This document shows, piece after piece, positions 9,047 through 18,330 of a stretch of DNA of 64,000 nucleotides. A program made the position numbers and the translations under genes. Positions within the stretch are counted from its first letter, which is position 1. Every line of letters starts with the position of its first letter. The DNA comes from Oscillibacter sp. CAG:241. GTDB taxonomy: Bacteria; Bacillota; Clostridia; Oscillospirales; Oscillospiraceae. The stretch covers positions 20,285-84,284 of the forward strand of contig FR884114.1 in NCBI GenBank assembly GCA_000435975.1. The letters run 5' to 3'. The notes beneath the pieces are model-generated. The model worked only from the letters and a program-made list of their open reading frames with translations. It ran no database searches and was not told the origin of the DNA.

Positions 9047-10807
9047 ATGTTTGAGCTATTAAAGAAAATGAAACGCAAGGAGTGGCTGACTGCCGGGCTT
9101 TGCGCCATTCTGGTATTGGGTCAGATCTATTTTGATCTGCGCCTGCCGGACTATATGAGCGACCTGACAGTACTTATCAAGACCCCTGGCAGCGCAATGA
9201 GTGACATCTGGCAAACAGGGCTTGAAATGCTCGGCTGCACGCTCGCAAGCGCTCTGCTTGCGGTAATTTGCGGATACTTGGCAGCGCAGACTGCCGCAGG
9301 CTTCAGCTATACAATCCGTGAAAAGGTGTTTAATCAGGTGGCGGATTTCGGTCAGTATGAAATGCAGCAGTTTTCTGTTCCGAGCCTGATCAACCGCACG
9401 ACGAATGACATCACGCAGATCCAGATGCTTGTGGCAATGGGCCTGCAAATTATGATCAAATCTCCGATCATGGCGATTTGGGCGGTCATAAAGATCATCA
9501 ACAAAAGCTGGACGCTGTCTGTTATCACCGCCGGCTTTGTCGTGGCGCTGCTTGCCATGATGGCAATCGTCATTGCGGTGATCGTGCCGCGTGTCCGCCG
9601 TGTGCAGAAATTGACGGATAACATCAACCGTGTATCCCGTGAAAATCTGACGGGCATCAATGTGGTGCACGCTTATAATGCCGAGAAATATCAAGCGGAA
9701 AAATTTGAGCAGGCCAACGACGAACTGATGAGAACGCAGCTGTTCAATCAGCACGGATTTGCGATGCTTATGCCGGCTGTCTCGTTCGCTATGAATACTT
9801 TGGCATTGACCGTCTATTGGGTAGGCGCATCTATCGTGGAAAAGGTCGCACTTACAGATGTCGCAGCGAGGATCGCAACATTCGGTGACATTATGGTATT
9901 CGGCACCTATGCAACCTATGTCATCATGTCCATTATGATGATGGTCATGATTGTAATGTTCTTCCCTTCGGCCCAGGTTTCTGCCGGGCGTATCAATGAG
10001 GTGCTGAATGCAAAAATCATCTTACGGGAAGGAAAATCGGACAACGCTCCCGAAGTGGGCACAGTCGAGTTCAAGGATGTTTCCTTCCACTATCCCACCT
10101 CGGATAAGGATGTATTGGAAAACATCAGCTTTAAGGTGAATAAAGGTGAAACCATTGCATTTATCGGTGCGACCGGCAGCGGTAAAACAACGCTCATCAG
10201 CCTGGCAGCTCGCTTTTACGACACGACCTCCGGCACGGTCCTGATCGACGGAAAGGATATAAAAGAATACACCTTCGACGCCCTTTACGACCGTATCGGA
10301 TATGTAACGCAGAAAGCGGTTCTGTTTGCCGGTGACATCCGGGATAATGTGCTGTTCGGTGAAAGCGCCGCAGTTCCTACCGACGAAAACGCACAGAAAG
10401 CCTTGGAACTTGCCCAGGCAAGTGAATTTGTCGAAAAACTGCCCGGCAAATTAGATGCACCGATTTCACAGGGCGGATCCAATGTTTCCGGCGGACAGAA
10501 GCAGCGTTTGGCAATCGCCCGTGCGTTGGCGAGAAATCCCGAGATTTTGATTTTCGATGACTCCTTCTCCGCATTGGACTACAAAACCGATGCAGCGCTG
10601 CGAAAAGGTCTTGCCGAAAAGCTCGGCGGCGTTACCTGCATGATCGTTGCCCAGAGAATCGGTACGATCCGCAACGCCGATAAGATCGTCGTTCTGGATG
10701 AAGGCAAGGCCGTTGGGATCGGTACGCATGAGGAACTGATAAAGAATTGTGCTGTCTATCGAGAAATTGCCATGTCGCAGTTGTCCGCCGAAGAACTGGG
10801 CGCATAA
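9047..10807 (+). CDS. ABC exporter half-transporter, degenerate-site subunit
   Basis: 586 residues. An N-terminal type-1 exporter membrane domain (six helices, about 15-310) is fused to an ATPase domain. The ATPase has Walker A GATGSGKTT (about 375), signature VSGGQ (about 482) and Walker B LIFDD followed by SFSALD. Aspartate replaces the catalytic glutamate after Walker B, which is the hallmark of the inactive site in heterodimeric exporters. The partner subunit follows 15 bases downstream. Such pairs export drugs, lipids or peptides, and the cargo here is unknown. It is co-transcribed with ftsH. Confidence 0.88.
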   Translation: MFELLKKMKRKEWLTAGLCAILVLGQIYFDLRLPDYMSDLTVLIKTPGSAMSDIWQTGLEMLGCTLASALLAVICGYLAAQTAAGFSYTIREKVFNQVADFGQYEMQQFSVPSLINRTTNDITQIQMLVAMGLQIMIKSPIMAIWAVIKIINKSWTLSVITAGFVVALLAMMAIVIAVIVPRVRRVQKLTDNINRVSRENLTGINVVHAYNAEKYQAEKFEQANDELMRTQLFNQHGFAMLMPAVSFAMNTLALTVYWVGASIVEKVALTDVAARIATFGDIMVFGTYATYVIMSIMMMVMIVMFFPSAQVSAGRINEVLNAKIILREGKSDNAPEVGTVEFKDVSFHYPTSDKDVLENISFKVNKGETIAFIGATGSGKTTLISLAARFYDTTSGTVLIDGKDIKEYTFDALYDRIGYVTQKAVLFAGDIRDNVLFGESAAVPTDENAQKALELAQASEFVEKLPGKLDAPISQGGSNVSGGQKQRLAIARALARNPEILIFDDSFSALDYKTDAALRKGLAEKLGGVTCMIVAQRIGTIRNADKIVVLDEGKAVGIGTHEELIKNCAVYREIAMSQLSAEELGA

Positions 10808-10822
10808 GGAGGTGCTCTGTAA

Positions 10823-12628
10823 ATGAACGGAAATCAAATGATGGGGCGCCGAACAGGCGTGCCCGAAAAAAGTAAACGAGGAATAAAGGGCGTTCTGAAA
10901 GAACTGTTTACCTATTCTTCAAAATTGCGGCTGCCAATGATCATTGCGTTTGTGTTTTCCATGATCGGCGCTGTCTTGACGATCATCGGGCCAAACCAGC
11001 TTAGTCGTATCACGGATCTGATCTCAGACGGACTGATGACCGGCATTGACCTTTCTGCCGTTGCAAAGGTGGGAGGCGTCCTGCTGGCGATCTATCTGAT
11101 CGGTGAAGTGTGCGGATATATTGAGCAATATATCATGGCTACCGTTACGCTGGATCTGTCCAAGAAAATGCGGCGGGATCTTTCCGATAAAATCAATAAG
11201 GTCCCTATGAAGTGCTTTGGGAAAATCTCGCACGGCGATATTCTGAGCCGTGTGACAAATGATGTCAGCACGCTTCAGCAGGCACTTTCCAACAGCCTTC
11301 CGTCGATGATCAGTGCAGTTGCCCAATTCGTAGGCTGCCTGATTATGATGCTTGTGACGGAGTGGCGAATGGCGCTTGCAGCGATCGCCATTACGCTGAT
11401 TGGATTCGTTGTAATGGCGGTAATCATGTCCCGTTCTCAAAAATACTTCGTCGCCCGTCAGCAGAGTCTCGGTAAGCTCAACGGCTATGTGGAGGAAATG
11501 TACTCCGGCCATGATGTTGTACGCATTTCCCGTGCCAACAACGAGATCAAAAAGAACTTTGCCGGGATGAACCGTGCGGTTTACGATGCAAACCGGAAAA
11601 GTCAGTTTCTATCCGGCGTTATGCAGCCGCTGATGAATGTGATCGGCAATCTCGGTTATGTAGCGGTCTGTGTGATCGGTGCGGCTTTGGTTATGGATGG
11701 GCAGATCACCTTTGGCGTAATCACGGCATTTATCATGTTTGTCCGCTTGTTTACCTCCCCGCTCAGCACACTGGCACAGGGTATGACGCAGATGCAGACG
11801 GCAGCTGCCGCCGGAGATCGGATATTCGACTTCCTGCAGGAGGAAGAACTTTCGGATGAAAGCTATAAGACCGAGAAATTGACCGAGGTGCATGGCGAGG
11901 TCGAATTCGACCATGTTCGCTTCAGCTATCCGGATAATCCGGACAAAATCATTATCAAAGATTTTTCTGCTCACATCAAGCCGGGGCAGAAAGTCGCTAT
12001 CGTCGGTCCTACAGGTGCCGGTAAGACAACAATGGTCAACCTTTTGATGCGGTTCTTTGATCTGGTCGGCGGCGATATCCGCATTGACGGTATTTCTACC
12101 TCCGATTTGACACGAGAAAACATCCACGAGCTGTTTGGCATGGTGCTGCAGGACACCTGGCTGTTTGACGGAACCGTGCGTGAAAATCTCGTTTACAACA
12201 AAACAGGGGTTACGGACGAAGAACTTGAAAAGGCCTGCCGTGCGTGTGGGATCTATCACTTTATCGAGACGCTTCCGAATGGCTTTGATACCGTGCTTGG
12301 AGAAAATGTGGTCATTTCCGCAGGGCAAAAGCAGCTCTTTACCATTGCTCGTGCCATGATCAAAAACAGCCCAATGATGATCCTGGACGAAGCGACCAGC
12401 TCGGTCGATACACGGACGGAGCTGATGACGCAGAAGGCTATGGATACGCTGACAGAGCACAGAACCAGCTTCGTGATCGCTCATCGGCTTTCTACCATTA
12501 AAAACGCTGACCTGATCCTTGTGATGAAGGAAGGCGACATCATCGAACAGGGCACGCATGAGGAACTGCTGGCACAGGGCGGTTTCTATGCTGACCTATA
12601 CAACAGCCAGTTTGACAAAGCATCTTAA
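10823..12628 (+). CDS. ABC exporter half-transporter, catalytic-site subunit
   Basis: 601 residues with six membrane helices (about 35-330) and an ATPase domain: Walker A GPTGAGKTT (about 396), Walker B MMILDEATSSVD with the normal glutamate, and H-loop IAHRLSTI. Its signature motif is ISAGQ rather than LSGGQ. Together with the Asp-type Walker B of the preceding subunit, this makes exactly one degenerate and one working ATP site, as in TM287/288- or BmrCD-like heterodimers. That match is strong evidence that the two genes encode one transporter. RBS AAGGAGG lies upstream. Confidence 0.9.
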   Translation: MNGNQMMGRRTGVPEKSKRGIKGVLKELFTYSSKLRLPMIIAFVFSMIGAVLTIIGPNQLSRITDLISDGLMTGIDLSAVAKVGGVLLAIYLIGEVCGYIEQYIMATVTLDLSKKMRRDLSDKINKVPMKCFGKISHGDILSRVTNDVSTLQQALSNSLPSMISAVAQFVGCLIMMLVTEWRMALAAIAITLIGFVVMAVIMSRSQKYFVARQQSLGKLNGYVEEMYSGHDVVRISRANNEIKKNFAGMNRAVYDANRKSQFLSGVMQPLMNVIGNLGYVAVCVIGAALVMDGQITFGVITAFIMFVRLFTSPLSTLAQGMTQMQTAAAAGDRIFDFLQEEELSDESYKTEKLTEVHGEVEFDHVRFSYPDNPDKIIIKDFSAHIKPGQKVAIVGPTGAGKTTMVNLLMRFFDLVGGDIRIDGISTSDLTRENIHELFGMVLQDTWLFDGTVRENLVYNKTGVTDEELEKACRACGIYHFIETLPNGFDTVLGENVVISAGQKQLFTIARAMIKNSPMMILDEATSSVDTRTELMTQKAMDTLTEHRTSFVIAHRLSTIKNADLILVMKEGDIIEQGTHEELLAQGGFYADLYNSQFDKAS

Positions 12629-12647
12629 TCAGAAGGGAGAGACAACC

Positions 12648-13250
12648 ATGAAATCCTTGGCAATCGAAAGAGAATTCGGAAGCGGCGGCCGTGAGATCGG
12701 TATGCGTGTTGCCGAATTGGCAGGAATACCTTACTATGACGGTGAGTTGCTGATCAAAGCCGCTGAAGCCCAGGGTGTATCTATCGAACTGCTGAAAACC
12801 TACGACGAGCAGCGTACAGGTAGCTTTCTGTATGACATTGCTGCTTTTTCGGACTACGCACGTAACCGGAAGAACACAGTCTATGAGCTGTTCGAGGGAA
12901 TTCGTCGGACAATGGTAAACATCGAGCTGAAAGGCCCTGCTGTTTTTATTGGCAGATGCTCCACGGTGATCCTCGGGGAAAGCCCTCGTGTTCTGAAATC
13001 ATTTATTTATTCATCCGATACCGAGAAAAGGGTGGAACGCATTATCCGAACGGAAAATGTTTCGGAGACTGACGCAAAATATCTGATGCAGAAAAAGGAT
13101 AGGGATCGGAAAAACTATTTCCGCTTCTGGACACAGAAGGAGTGGGCAGATAAGAGCAATTACGATATTCTGCTGAATACATCCGGCGTGTCCACGGAGG
13201 CATGTGCCCAAATGCTTCTTGCTGCGATAAGCGGCCAGCCACAGAAGTAA
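12648..13250 (+). CDS. Cytidylate-kinase-like family protein
   Basis: 200 residues from the ATG at 12648, preceded by AAGGGAG; an earlier in-frame start lies inside the ABC gene and lacks an RBS. The N-terminus IEREFGSGGREIG is the P-loop variant of the cytidylate kinase-like family (AAA_26-type), followed by YYDGELL. A later RRTMVNIE and an arginine-rich lid (KKDRDRKNYFRFWT) support a nucleotide kinase fold. Members are common in Clostridia and their substrate is not established. It may serve CTP/CDP balance for lipid synthesis, which is inference from cdsA in the same cargo. Confidence 0.7.
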   Translation: MKSLAIEREFGSGGREIGMRVAELAGIPYYDGELLIKAAEAQGVSIELLKTYDEQRTGSFLYDIAAFSDYARNRKNTVYELFEGIRRTMVNIELKGPAVFIGRCSTVILGESPRVLKSFIYSSDTEKRVERIIRTENVSETDAKYLMQKKDRDRKNYFRFWTQKEWADKSNYDILLNTSGVSTEACAQMLLAAISGQPQK

Positions 13251-13298
13251 TTCAGCATTTCCAACGGCCGCTATGCAAATCAAAGAGGTATCAAACTT

Positions 13299-13814
13299 AT
13301 GAAACATTTTTTGCGTTGCTTGCTTTACATAGCGGCCTTGGGTGTTGTGTTTTTTGTAGTCGGACGGTTAGTACCAAAGTCTTGGTTCAAAGCGGATCAT
13401 TTCCCGTGGCGGTGCTATTCATATGAACAAGCAATATGGAAAGCGCTGCGTGTGAAGCAGTGGCAGGCAAAGGTGCCGGATATGAGCCGTATTTTTACAA
13501 ATATCATGCCGGCAAAAAAGCTAAAGCGACAAACGCTTTCCGATTTGCCCAGAATGATCCAAGAAACCTGTGTTGCAGAGTGGACACACGGTATCTTATC
13601 GATTGCAGGGCTTGCAATGCTATGGTTCTGGCCTGGTATAGGAGGTATTTGCATGACGGCCGTTTACATTTTGCTCGGCAATTTGCCATTTATTGTGGTA
13701 CAGCGTTTCAACCGGCCTCGCTTACAAAAATTACTCTTAAAGCAACAGCGCAATATGCAAATTCGGAACTTACCACGATATGAGGAGCAGCTACTAACGA
13801 CGATAGCACCGTAA
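13299..13814 (+). CDS. CrtO-type glycosyl-diaponeurosporenoate acyltransferase family protein
   Basis: 171 residues with an N-terminal helix (5-25), FPWRCYSYE (about 35-43), KVPDMSRIF, ETCVAEWTHG (about 88-97), a helix pair near 98-135, and FIVVQRFNRPRL. This spacing matches the small membrane acyltransferase family named after staphyloxanthin CrtO. No carotenoid genes are present, so the acceptor is probably some other glycolipid. The product assignment is by family pattern only. It is part of the ftsH operon and followed by a PAP2 phosphatase. Confidence 0.6.
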   Translation: MKHFLRCLLYIAALGVVFFVVGRLVPKSWFKADHFPWRCYSYEQAIWKALRVKQWQAKVPDMSRIFTNIMPAKKLKRQTLSDLPRMIQETCVAEWTHGILSIAGLAMLWFWPGIGGICMTAVYILLGNLPFIVVQRFNRPRLQKLLLKQQRNMQIRNLPRYEEQLLTTIAP

Positions 13815-13859
13815 ACCCTTATCTCGCTTTTGCCGCACGTTACGAATGGATGGAATGTT

Positions 13860-14564
13860 ATGCAAAGAAGCACGAAAAAAATCAAACCGGAGGTGGACTA
13901 CCGCCAGTTTCGTTTCAAAAAAATGAATACGCCGGAGTTTTCACATGTTAAGTTGCTGCTGTTTTGGCCGTTTTTCGGATTGATGTTTATGTTTCTTGAA
14001 CGGTTTCAGCCGGAAAGACATTATTACGTTGTACACTGTGCGCTGGACGACTTGATCCCATTCTGGGAATGGGCGCTGATCCCGTATCTTCTGTGGTTTG
14101 TTTTTCTCATCGGAGCACTTATCTATACCTTTTTCTTTGACACAAGAGCCTTCCGAAGAATGATGCACTTTGTTATCGTTACATACGGCATCACATTGCT
14201 TATTTACATCGTATTTCCGACCTGCCAGGAATTACGACCGGAGCATTTCGATGAACCCAATATACTTACTGATTTTATAACGGGGTTTTATTCATTTGAC
14301 ACCAACACGAATGTCTGTCCTTCTCTCCATGTTATCGGCTCGTTTGCCGCTATGTTTGCTCTGTGGGATTGCAAACGCTTTCAAAATGTTGCATGGAAGA
14401 TCGTGTTCGGCATCATCGCAGTATGCATCAGCCTTTCGACTGTTTTTATGAAACAACATTCTGCTGTGGATGTCATAGCTGCATTGCCTGTGTGCGCTTT
14501 GGGCTGGTGGCTGGGTTACGGAAAGAAAGAAGCATCAGCTCAGACCTCTGCAGTGGAGAAATAG
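13860..14564 (+). CDS. PAP2-superfamily membrane phosphatase/phosphotransferase
   Basis: About 234 residues. Six hydrophobic segments carry the PAP2 signature: PSLHVIGSF (about 155-163) and a later KQHSAVDVIAA with the second catalytic histidine. These enzymes remove or exchange phosphate on lipid phosphates outside the membrane. The ATG at 13860 is chosen because MQRSTKKIK makes a plausible cytoplasmic start; one 30 bases upstream is also possible. The RBS is weak, so it may be read by coupling. It sits between two other membrane-lipid genes. Confidence 0.75.
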   Translation: MQRSTKKIKPEVDYRQFRFKKMNTPEFSHVKLLLFWPFFGLMFMFLERFQPERHYYVVHCALDDLIPFWEWALIPYLLWFVFLIGALIYTFFFDTRAFRRMMHFVIVTYGITLLIYIVFPTCQELRPEHFDEPNILTDFITGFYSFDTNTNVCPSLHVIGSFAAMFALWDCKRFQNVAWKIVFGIIAVCISLSTVFMKQHSAVDVIAALPVCALGWWLGYGKKEASAQTSAVEK

Positions 14565-14566
14565 AT

Positions 14567-15715
14567 ATGGATAAAAAATTTAAGCAACAGCTTGGCTTGA
14601 TTGCTTTCGGCGTTGCTCTATTCACAGCATTAAACAACTTGAACTATATTTCGGACTTTTTACATGTGTGTGCGGAATTGCTCACCCCTGTATTTGCAGG
14701 GTTGCTCATGGCGTTTATCCTGAGCGTTCCGATGCGCGGGATCGGCAAGCGTCTTTCTCGCCTTATGCCCAAAGCAAGCGAGCGCACAATCAATGTTTTA
14801 AGTTTGATTATTACATTGTTGCTTTTAGTCGCTATTATCGTGCTACTATGTGTCATTGCGATTCCTCAGCTCATAGCCTCCGTAAAAAGTATCATTTCTC
14901 TTATTAAAGAAAAGTGGCCCGACTGGGCAGCGGTGCTGCGCAATTATGGCTTTGATACCGCTGAGATCAGCGCATATCTCAACAAGTTGGATTGGAAAAC
15001 CATTGCCGAGAAGGCAATGAACGGAGCAGGCGTAGTAATAGGCTCCGTTGTCAGTGTTGCCGGCTCTACAATATCTACTGTTGTCAACGCAGCCGTTTCG
15101 CTCGTGATCATGTTTTATGTTCTGGTTGGAAAGCAGGAACTTGGCAAACAAACAAGACGGGCGCTGTACGCTTATTGCAAAGAATCTGTCGCAGATAAGG
15201 TCTGCCATATCGCAAAGCTGTCTCACGATACCTATGCCAAATTTCTTTCAGGTCAATGTGTAGAGGTGCTGATACTTGGTACGCTGATTTTCCTTTCGTT
15301 TTCTATATTCCGGATCCCTTATGCCGGGCTGACGGCGGTTTTGACCGCAGCTTTTGCCTTTGTACCATACATTGGAGCGTTCTTGTCCTGTGCAATCGGT
15401 ATGTTGCTGACTTTGCTGGCTGAGCCAAACAAGGTGATCCTATGCCTGATCGTCTATCAGGCGGCACAGTTCGTTGAAAACCAATTTATTTACCCTCATG
15501 TTGTGGGAAGCAGTGTCGGGCTATCTCCGTTTTGGACCTTGCTCGCCGTCCTTTTGGGCGGGAAGATGTTTGGCGTTTTAGGTATCATCTTCTTTATCCC
15601 GTTGATGGCGGTGATCTCACAATTACTGCATGAGAATATTGAACACCGTTTGGCTGTGCGGAAGCTAAAGAAAAACGACCTCATCAAAAATCTGACTGAG
15701 CACTTCAACAAATGA
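14567..15715 (+). CDS. AI-2E family transporter (PerM-like permease)
   Basis: 382 residues from the ATG at 14567, just after the PAP2 stop. N-terminal helices, a soluble segment (about 100-150), and a C-terminal block with PYIGAFLSCAIGMLLTLLAEP and QFVENQFIYPHVVGSSVGLSP, the conserved core of the family. Members move small molecules or ions, but only a few have been studied and the AI-2 link is not general. It is the last gene of the ftsH transcription unit, with a strong terminator 8 bases downstream. Confidence 0.85.
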   Translation: MDKKFKQQLGLIAFGVALFTALNNLNYISDFLHVCAELLTPVFAGLLMAFILSVPMRGIGKRLSRLMPKASERTINVLSLIITLLLLVAIIVLLCVIAIPQLIASVKSIISLIKEKWPDWAAVLRNYGFDTAEISAYLNKLDWKTIAEKAMNGAGVVIGSVVSVAGSTISTVVNAAVSLVIMFYVLVGKQELGKQTRRALYAYCKESVADKVCHIAKLSHDTYAKFLSGQCVEVLILGTLIFLSFSIFRIPYAGLTAVLTAAFAFVPYIGAFLSCAIGMLLTLLAEPNKVILCLIVYQAAQFVENQFIYPHVVGSSVGLSPFWTLLAVLLGGKMFGVLGIIFFIPLMAVISQLLHENIEHRLAVRKLKKNDLIKNLTEHFNK

Positions 15716-15722
15716 TATGGTT

Positions 15723-15757
15723 ACGGCGCAGCCGAAAAAAGGCTGCGCCGTTCTTTT
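15723..15757 (+). terminator. Intrinsic terminator of the ftsH operon
   Basis: An 11-bp perfect stem (ACGGCGCAGCC, 15723-15733, with its complement at 15741-15751) around an A-rich loop, followed by TTCTTTT. Confidence 0.9.
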
Positions 15758-15814
15758 ATTATGCTCGTTCTCTCAGATCCAAACGGGAATACTATGATCC
15801 TGAGCAAATTCCCT

Positions 15815-15850
15815 TTTGTTTCGTTTCAGTTTAGAAAAGGACATTATAAT
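15815..15850 (+). promoter_or_regulatory. Promoter of the second cargo operon, shared element copy 2
   Basis: The 23-base core is identical to that at 5875, followed by AGGACAT and a perfect -10 TATAAT (15845-15850). The -35 region is non-consensus as in copy 1, so activation by a common factor is likely. It sits after a terminator and 33 bases ahead of the phospholipase D start. Confidence 0.65.
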
Positions 15851-15882
15851 TTCTGCAAATCTGGATAAAAGGAAAGGTGCTG

Positions 15883-17265
15883 ATGAAAAACGTTATCTTT
15901 AAGGGTATAAAGGCCTTGGCTATTCTGTTTGTGCTTTACATACTGATCAGCCTGATCGTCCCGCCGATATTCCAAAAAGAACCGATAGAGCTCGAAGGAG
16001 CCGAGTTCGCCGGTACAGGTGTGACAGAACGGGTTCTGTGTATTGACGATAACCGTGAAGCGCTTATCTGGCGTCTTCGACTGATAGACAGGGCCGAAAA
16101 CGAGATCATTCTGTCAACATTCGATTTTCGGGTGGATAACAGCGGGAAAGATATGATAGCGGCCTTGAATGAGGCTGCCGAGCGTGGGGTGAATATCAAA
16201 ATACTCGTTGACGGAATTTCCGGAGATATGTATTTGCGCTGCAACAGGCTGATCGGTGCATTGGCGGCTAATACGAATGTACAAATCAAGCTGTATAACC
16301 CCATCAATCTTATGACTCCTTGGAAAATCAATTACCGCCTGCACGACAAATACCTGATCGTGGATGGAAAGCAATACCTATTAGGCGGAAGAAACACAAA
16401 CGATTTGTTCCTCGGAGAATATAAGGACAAGGAAGACCGCAACATTGACAGAGAAGTTTTGGTCTGCTCTGATGGGACGAACAGCTCGACCGAGGCCTTG
16501 ACAGCATATTTTGCGAAGATATGGGATTTGCCCTGTAACAAGGAAATCTCCGGCAACCGGAGAAACCTCCAAAAGGCACAGGAAACGCTCCGAACGCATT
16601 ATACAGAACTACAGGGATCGTATGCCGAGGCTTATTTGCCGGTGGATTTGGAAAGAGAGACGCTGGAAGCCAAAAGTATCACACTTCTCTCCAACCCAAC
16701 CTCGCCGGAAAACAAAGCACCTGTACTCTGGGAGCAATTGAGCGGCATCATGAAGAACGGCGAAAGCATTTTGATTGAGACTCCTTATATTATCTGCAAT
16801 AACGGTATGTATGAAACACTGGCAGGCTTCTGTGAGGGCGGTCGCCGGGTCCAAATCATGACCAATGCCATTGAAAGCGGAGCAAACCCCTTTGGCTGCA
16901 CAGACTACCTGAACGAGAAGAAAAACATTCTTGCAACCGGCAGTGAGGTCTTTGAAGTGTCCTGCGGGCAGTCCCTGCATACCAAAACGATTTTGGTGGA
17001 CGATCACATCAGTATGATCGGCTCCTATAATCTTGACCTGAGAAGCACCTATCTGGACACGGAGCTCATGCTGGTGATCGACTGCCCGGAGCTGAATCAA
17101 TGCCTACGGGAAAACGCATCTGTCAAGGCAGAGCAAAGCAGACATGTGCTGCCCGATGGAACAGAGAACGAAGGGCCGGATTTTCAAGGAGAAATGCCGT
17201 TTTATAAGAAAGCCGGTTATTTCCTTTTACGACTCCTCACCGGCCTCTTCCGGTATCTGTTGTGA
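15883..17265 (+). CDS. Phospholipase D / cardiolipin synthase-like protein
   Basis: 460 residues. An N-terminal membrane helix (about 8-28) precedes two phospholipase D active-site motifs: HDKYLIVDG with GGRN (about 151-165), and HTKTILVDD with GSYN (about 370-385). Each holds the H-x-K-x4-D core. The family makes cardiolipin or cleaves and transfers phosphatidyl groups. A third start option (GTG at 15877) is less likely than the ATG at 15883, which lies 5 bases after GGAAAGG. It is first in the unit driven by the shared promoter and fits a phospholipid-remodelling island. Confidence 0.85.
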   Translation: MKNVIFKGIKALAILFVLYILISLIVPPIFQKEPIELEGAEFAGTGVTERVLCIDDNREALIWRLRLIDRAENEIILSTFDFRVDNSGKDMIAALNEAAERGVNIKILVDGISGDMYLRCNRLIGALAANTNVQIKLYNPINLMTPWKINYRLHDKYLIVDGKQYLLGGRNTNDLFLGEYKDKEDRNIDREVLVCSDGTNSSTEALTAYFAKIWDLPCNKEISGNRRNLQKAQETLRTHYTELQGSYAEAYLPVDLERETLEAKSITLLSNPTSPENKAPVLWEQLSGIMKNGESILIETPYIICNNGMYETLAGFCEGGRRVQIMTNAIESGANPFGCTDYLNEKKNILATGSEVFEVSCGQSLHTKTILVDDHISMIGSYNLDLRSTYLDTELMLVIDCPELNQCLRENASVKAEQSRHVLPDGTENEGPDFQGEMPFYKKAGYFLLRLLTGLFRYLL

Positions 17266-17340
17266 ATGATCCGAATCCGGAGGTGCGTCTGTCTTAATCG
17301 GCGCACTAAAGATATCCCTTAGCAGAAAGGAAGTTGTAGT

Positions 17341-18330
17341 ATGAAAAAGAATACAAAGAAAATCGTAACAGCGGCAGGAATCGCAGCCGGAACAGCTGCC
17401 GTTGCATCGCTGTCCGCATATGTCACAATAAAAGCCCTGATCGATACAGCACTTGATCGGGAAATGCCAAAGGTGATGGAAAAAGCAGATAAGCGTATCT
17501 CCGGAGAGAAAAGCAGCGACGAGTTCACAAACCGGATGGAGAGTGCCTCTGAAAGCCTTGCCGTACAGCCGAATGAAACGGTTGAAATCATTGCTCATGA
17601 CGGAGAAAAGCTCGTCGGACATTATTTTCCCTGCGAAAAGCCGGAAAGAGTGATTATTGCTTTCCACGGATGGCGTTCATCGTGGCATCGGGATTTTGGG
17701 ATGATCTCCGATTTCTGGTACAAAAACAACTGCAGCGTGCTCTATGTTGAGCAGCGTGGGCAGAATAACAGCAGTGGCGAATATATGGGCTTCGGCCTTA
17801 CCGAACGCTTTGACTGTCTGGACTGGCTGAATTGGGAGATTGAACGCTGCGGAAGCGATATTCCTGTTTACCTTGCCGGTGTTTCCATGGGGGCTACCAC
17901 CGTACTGATGGCTGCCGGACTGCAGCTGCCGCCCAACGTACATGGGATCATGGCGGATTGCGGTTTTACATCGGTCAATGCGATATGGGAGCATATTGCT
18001 AAGGATAACCTCCACATTCGATTCGGCATACGCAGTGCGATTGCCGACAGGATGTGTCGTCGGAAAATACAGGTCGGCTCAAAGGAGCATTCGACGGTAG
18101 AAGCTCTTAAACATACCCATGTTCCCGTTATTCTTGTCCACGGCGCCGATGACCATTTTGTTCCGGTAGAGATGACCTACGAGAACTACACTGCCTGTAC
18201 GGCACCGAAGGATTTGCTGATTGTTCCGGGTGCCGATCACGGTATGAGCTACTTTATGGAACCGGAAAAGTATGAAAATGCCGTAAAGGCGTTCTGGGCA
18301 AAATATGATAGACCGAGGTGCGAAGCATGA
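17341..18330 (+). CDS. Alpha/beta hydrolase with N-terminal membrane anchor
   Basis: 329 residues. A single N-terminal helix (about 10-30) suggests anchoring with the enzyme outside. The oxyanion region is FHGWRSS. The nucleophile elbow GVSMGAT (Ser near 182), acid residue in VHGADDHF and base in GADHGMS complete a serine hydrolase triad. Close relatives are called alpha/beta hydrolase or peptidase with no proven substrate. It overlaps the next gene by 4 bases (ATGA). Confidence 0.85.
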   Translation: MKKNTKKIVTAAGIAAGTAAVASLSAYVTIKALIDTALDREMPKVMEKADKRISGEKSSDEFTNRMESASESLAVQPNETVEIIAHDGEKLVGHYFPCEKPERVIIAFHGWRSSWHRDFGMISDFWYKNNCSVLYVEQRGQNNSSGEYMGFGLTERFDCLDWLNWEIERCGSDIPVYLAGVSMGATTVLMAAGLQLPPNVHGIMADCGFTSVNAIWEHIAKDNLHIRFGIRSAIADRMCRRKIQVGSKEHSTVEALKHTHVPVILVHGADDHFVPVEMTYENYTACTAPKDLLIVPGADHGMSYFMEPEKYENAVKAFWAKYDRPRCEA

